NCBI GenBank assembly: GCA_004555705.1
Contig: SFHI01000081.1
Location: 1-15,430, forward strand
From: Clostridiales bacterium
GTDB lineage: Bacteria > Bacillota > Clostridia > Oscillospirales > Oscillospiraceae
Direction of reading: 5' to 3'
DNA: 15,430 nt
Shown here: one piece after another, positions 13,205-15,430 of the stretch
How positions within the stretch are numbered: position 1 is the first letter of the stretch
How the letters are laid out: every line of letters begins with the position of its first letter
The notes under the pieces: generated by a model
What the model was told of the DNA's origin: nothing
Databases searched by the model: none
What the model saw: the letters and a program-made list of their open reading frames with translations, nothing else
Program-made: the position numbers and the translations under genes

Positions 13205-13642
13205 ATGACCTACGAAACCAATTCTCCCGAGGAAACTGAACAGCTTGGGGCTGCCCTGGGGCGTATTGTGCGCCCGGGGACGGTAATCGCCTACCGGGGC
13301 GACCTGGGGGCGGGGAAAACCGCCTTTACCCGGGGGCTGGCCCGGGGGCTGGGGTATACGGACATCGTTACCAGCCCCACCTATACCATCGTCAACGAAT
13401 ACCTGGGGGGCAGGCTCCCGCTGTTCCACTTTGATATGTACCGCCTGACTTCCGCCGAGGACCTGTGGGACATCGGCTGGGAGGACTACCTGGATCGGGG
13501 CGGCGTGTGCTGCGTGGAGTGGAGCGAGAACGTGGCCGATGCCCTGGAAAACCCGCTTACCATCTCTATTGAGAAGCTTACGGGTTCCGCCCGGCGGATC
13601 ACCCTGGAAGGAGGAAGCGCGCTTGCTGATCTTAGCCTTTGA
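13205..13642 (+). CDS. tsaE: tRNA t6A biosynthesis ATPase TsaE, 145 aa
   Basis: TsaE is the ATPase of the TsaB-TsaD-TsaE complex that makes N6-threonylcarbamoyl-adenosine at position 37 of ANN-decoding tRNAs in the cytoplasm. The Walker A loop is GDLGAGKT (residues 32-39). SPTYTIVNEY (the switch region), HFDMYRL and CCVEWSE follow, all family hallmarks. Length is normal. The start is uncertain: the ATG at 13205 lies 14 bases after AGGAAGG, whereas an in-frame TTG at 13199 has ideal 8-base spacing and would add two residues. The last 20 bases overlap tsaB. A GTAG palindrome abuts the ribosome site, so initiation may depend on that structure. Confidence 0.93.
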   Translation: MTYETNSPEETEQLGAALGRIVRPGTVIAYRGDLGAGKTAFTRGLARGLGYTDIVTSPTYTIVNEYLGGRLPLFHFDMYRLTSAEDLWDIGWEDYLDRGGVCCVEWSENVADALENPLTISIEKLTGSARRITLEGGSALADLSL

Positions 13643-14330
13643 AACCTCTGCCAAAGCCGCCTCCGTGGCGCTGTGGGAGGAGACGCTCCTGGGCGAAAGC
13701 TACCAGAACACCGGCCTGACCCACAGCCAGACCCTGATGGTTATGGCGGAGGATTTATTGAAGCAGTGCGGGAAAACGCCCGCGGACGTGACCCATGTGG
13801 CCGTAGCCGCGGGGCCCGGCTCCTTCACCGGGGTGCGCATCGGCGTGGCCGCGGCCAAGGGCTTTGCCTGGGGAAGGGAGCTGCCTCTGTGCGGCGTCAG
13901 CACCCTTCAGGCCATGGCTCTGACCCTGGGAGCCTGGGAGGGCACCGTCTGCCCCGTGATGGACGCCCGGCGCAGCCAGGTGTACAACGCCCTCTTCCGT
14001 GCCGAGGGCGGCAGCCTCACCAGGCTCCGGGAGGACCGGGCCATCTCCCTGGAGGAGCTGGGGGGCGAGCTGCGGGAAATTTCCGGAACCATTTACCTGG
14101 TGGGGGACGGCAGCGAACTGACCTACCGCACCCTGAAGGACACCGTGCCCAACCTGGCGCCTCCCCCGGAGCACCGCCGCCACCAGCGTGCCTCCGGCGT
14201 GGCCCTGGCGGCAGCAGCGCAGATCGAGGCGGGAGAAGTCCGCGACGCCGCGTCCCTGACCCCCAATTACCTGCGCCTCAGCCAAGCCGAACGGGAACGG
14301 CTGGAGAAGAAATTGACAATTGACAATTGA
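13623..14330 (+). CDS. tsaB: tRNA t6A biosynthesis protein TsaB, 235 aa, TTG start
   Basis: TsaB is the scaffold subunit (inactive ASKHA paralogue of TsaD) of the t6A complex. Family features are the N-terminal LILAFETSAKAASVALW, THSQTL, VAVAAGPGSFTGVRIGVAAAKGFA and VMDARRSQVYNALF. A TTG at 13623-13625 was chosen because AAGGAGG lies 8 bases upstream; the next ATGs would remove the essential N-terminal strand. It overlaps the end of tsaE by 20 bases, so translation is probably coupled. The last five residues (LTIDN) and the stop codon come from a TTGACAA heptad array that begins at 14311, so the natural C-terminus has been replaced. In related genomes rimI and tsaD often follow; here only repeats and an IS remnant are seen. 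Confidence 0.93.
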   Translation: MLILAFETSAKAASVALWEETLLGESYQNTGLTHSQTLMVMAEDLLKQCGKTPADVTHVAVAAGPGSFTGVRIGVAAAKGFAWGRELPLCGVSTLQAMALTLGAWEGTVCPVMDARRSQVYNALFRAEGGSLTRLREDRAISLEELGGELREISGTIYLVGDGSELTYRTLKDTVPNLAPPPEHRRHQRASGVALAAAAQIEAGEVRDAASLTPNYLRLSQAERERLEKKLTIDN

Positions 14331-14335
14331 CAATT
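14311..14335 (+). repeat. TTGACAA heptad array
   Basis: Three and a half units of AATTGAC form AATTGACAATTGACAATT and onward. It overlaps the end of tsaB and supplies its stop codon. Confidence 0.75.
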
Positions 14336-14501
14336 TCCGCCGGTTCCCACGTCACACCCCGTCTCTACTCTGGGAGCAGGAGTGGCAAAAATTTCAAATT
14401 GCGCAAATCGGCTTAACGCACCAAACCGATAAATTGGCGTATGCAGGGATGTCGGCGAAATAATACCTTCCCCCGGGGGCGGCGCGTCGCGCAGCGAATC
14501 A

Positions 14502-14540
14502 GAATTATAATGATTGCCAGTGGCAATCATACCATAATTC
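14502..14540. repeat. Long imperfect palindrome
   Basis: ATGATTGCCA (14510-14519) pairs with TGGCAATCAT (14521-14530) around a single G. GAATTAT (14502-14508) pairs further out with ATAATTC (14534-14540) across a 1- versus 3-base internal bulge. It is AT-rich compared with its surroundings and unlike the other families here. Confidence 0.6.
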
Positions 14541-14611
14541 AATAGGGGGACCGCGCAGCGACCGTAATTCCAACCGCTGCAGGAATTTCCAGGTTTCGCC
14601 ATTCCTCATCC

Positions 14612-14624
14612 GCCCCTTCGGGGC
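14612..14624. repeat. Short GC hairpin of a TCATCCGC...CACCTTCCCC-type repeat
   Basis: GCCCC (14612-14616) pairs with GGGGC (14620-14624) around TTC, within the context CTCATCC...ACCTTCCCC. From general familiarity this resembles a dispersed repeat of gut clostridia; only one copy is in the window. Confidence 0.35.
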
Positions 14625-14672
14625 ACCTTCCCCCCGGGGCAATGTCATCAACTTAAGCGTATGACAAAAAGG

Positions 14673-15347
14673 CTAAATATGTTTCCTGTTTTGCGGATAT
14701 TTTGCAGAATTGTGCTTCTTTTCGCGGGGTTCAGAACGATTTGGGCGCACTGGGACCACCGCTTTCATTAAGCGCCTTGTTATTTTCTGGAACAGGAACT
14801 CCCGCTTAAGGAGGGATGTTGTTGCAAGCATTTCAACAACTGATCGTTTTAATTCCGAAATAGTCATGCTGATGTTCATTTTATAAGCGTACTTGTTTTC
14901 GGGGTTGCTATGCGCCGCCTCAATCTCTTCATGCAGATCATACTCCAGAACACCTACCAAGTTTGCCAGGAACACAGTTGCATAAAAATCCTGTAAAACG
15001 GCAGTCAGTGAATAGCCTGTGAAGTTTTCAATTTCCAGCTTGTTTTTCACTTCGTCGTATTTGGTTTCAATACCCCACCGCTTATTGTAGAGCCATTTGA
15101 AATCATCTAAAGAAATATCGGTTTCAAATAGATTCGTGATAAGATACTCCGTTATTTCGTCAGAAAGTTGGATTTTTACAATGCGGACTTTTATGGGATA
15201 TTTCAGCTTGGTAAATTTATGCTCAAAGGTATTATCTGCCAAAGGCAGATTCATAGAACGCAAAAACTCCGTAGGACACCGCATGACAAATTTATGTCCT
15301 GCCCGGATGATTGCATCGATCAGAGCGGCAGAAGGATAGCCACGATC
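14673..15347 (-). pseudogene. IS4-family DDE transposase, 5'-truncated
   Basis: The frame starts abruptly at DRGYPS (second catalytic Asp region) and runs about 224 residues to a stop at 14673. The IS4 signature Y-2-R-3-E-6-K is intact in YNKRWGIETKYDEVK, and a basic tail (KAVVPVRPNRSEPREKK) follows. The N-terminal half with the first catalytic Asp is absent. In its place the frame runs out into a TTGACAA heptad array (15347-15381), which adds the meaningless residues NCQLSNCQLSI. The gene is therefore dead unless a complete copy elsewhere acts in trans. Its base composition is much more AT-rich than the housekeeping genes. No IS terminal repeat was identified near 14640-14672. Confidence 0.8.
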
Positions 15348-15381
15348 AATTGACAATTGACAATTGGACAATTGACAATTG
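15347..15381 (+). repeat. TTGACAA heptad array
   Basis: Units of CAATTGA, with one GG variant (CAATTGGACAATTG), replace the 5' half of the IS4 transposase gene. It has the same orientation as the array at 14311-14335. Confidence 0.75.
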
Positions 15382-15416
15382 CGGTGTCCCCTTCTGGGAC
15401 GGATGGACAATTTCGG

Positions 15417-15430
15417 CAAATTGGCGTTTG
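15417..15430 (+). mobile_element. Left end of another CAAATTGG-type element, cut by the window edge
   Basis: CAAATTGGCGTTTG at the last 14 bases differs at one position from the element ends at 684 and 6701. Confidence 0.45.

Larger units (their letters stand above)
14336..14672. other. Gene-free repeat-derived spacer
   Basis: No coding frame here looks real. The stretch holds a degenerate element end, TAAATTGGCGTATG (14430-14443), 12 of 14 bases like the end at 15417-15430. It also holds a long imperfect palindrome (14502-14540) and a small GCCCC-TTC-GGGGC hairpin (14612-14624) within CTCATCCGCCCCTTCGG, a motif typical of another clostridial intergenic repeat. Confidence 0.5.

Noticed and set aside
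13673..14323. 216-codon plus-strand frame overlapping tsaB
   Set aside because: It is Gly/Arg/Pro-rich with no motif, whereas the other frame is clearly TsaB.
15347..15381. Heptad arrays as a replication origin or iteron set
   Set aside because: They are scattered singly in both orientations at four places with no replication gene nearby, and they interrupt genes.

Overview
The window looks like chromosomal DNA of a GC-rich, Gram-positive Firmicute, most likely a gut clostridium of the Oscillospirales type. This is an inference from strong AGGAGG-like ribosome sites, a TTG start, the tsaE-tsaB order and the very dense small palindromic repeats; no rRNA or taxonomic marker is present.

Layout. 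1-1066: end of a repeat element, a small two-helix membrane protein on the minus strand (231-446) and a 244-bp inverted-repeat element. 1067-6633: a tight plus-strand operon for a MacAB-type ABC exporter, with adaptor, ATPase, permease and a second, longer paralogous adaptor, closed by a GC-rich hairpin. 6701-9315: repeat-rich DNA carrying a small gene whose end is supplied by a repeat, a truncated XRE regulator, a two-helix membrane protein and an unrecognised 103-aa protein. 9316-10035: secreted polysaccharide deacetylase (minus). 10060-12303: divergent promoter, repeat-laden leader, then rlmA (23S rRNA methyltransferase) and prfA (release factor 1). 12308-13181: a REP-associated tyrosine transposase (RAYT) bracketed by GTAG-footed palindromes, three tandem upstream and one inverted downstream. 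13205-14330: tsaE and tsaB of the tRNA t6A pathway. 14331-15430: repeats around a 5'-truncated IS4-family transposase.

The most notable content is the repeat ecology. At least four families are present: (a) elements with CAAATTGGTGTTTG-like inverted ends; (b) GTAG-footed palindromes, which look like REPs for the resident RAYT; (c) CATTGC...GGCAATC hairpins; (d) arrays of the heptad TTGACAA. Families b and c occur as alternative contents of family a elements, always as inverted pairs. A fifth element (ACCTCTAAAAACTAC ends) has two copies, each with its own 5-bp target duplication, and both copies are inserted in family a elements. Several genes are altered by these repeats: the end of a small ORF, the tsaB stop codon, the rlmA leader and the IS4 remnant.

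The host genes are mostly translation-related (RlmA, RF1, TsaE, TsaB) or envelope-related (exporter, deacetylase).
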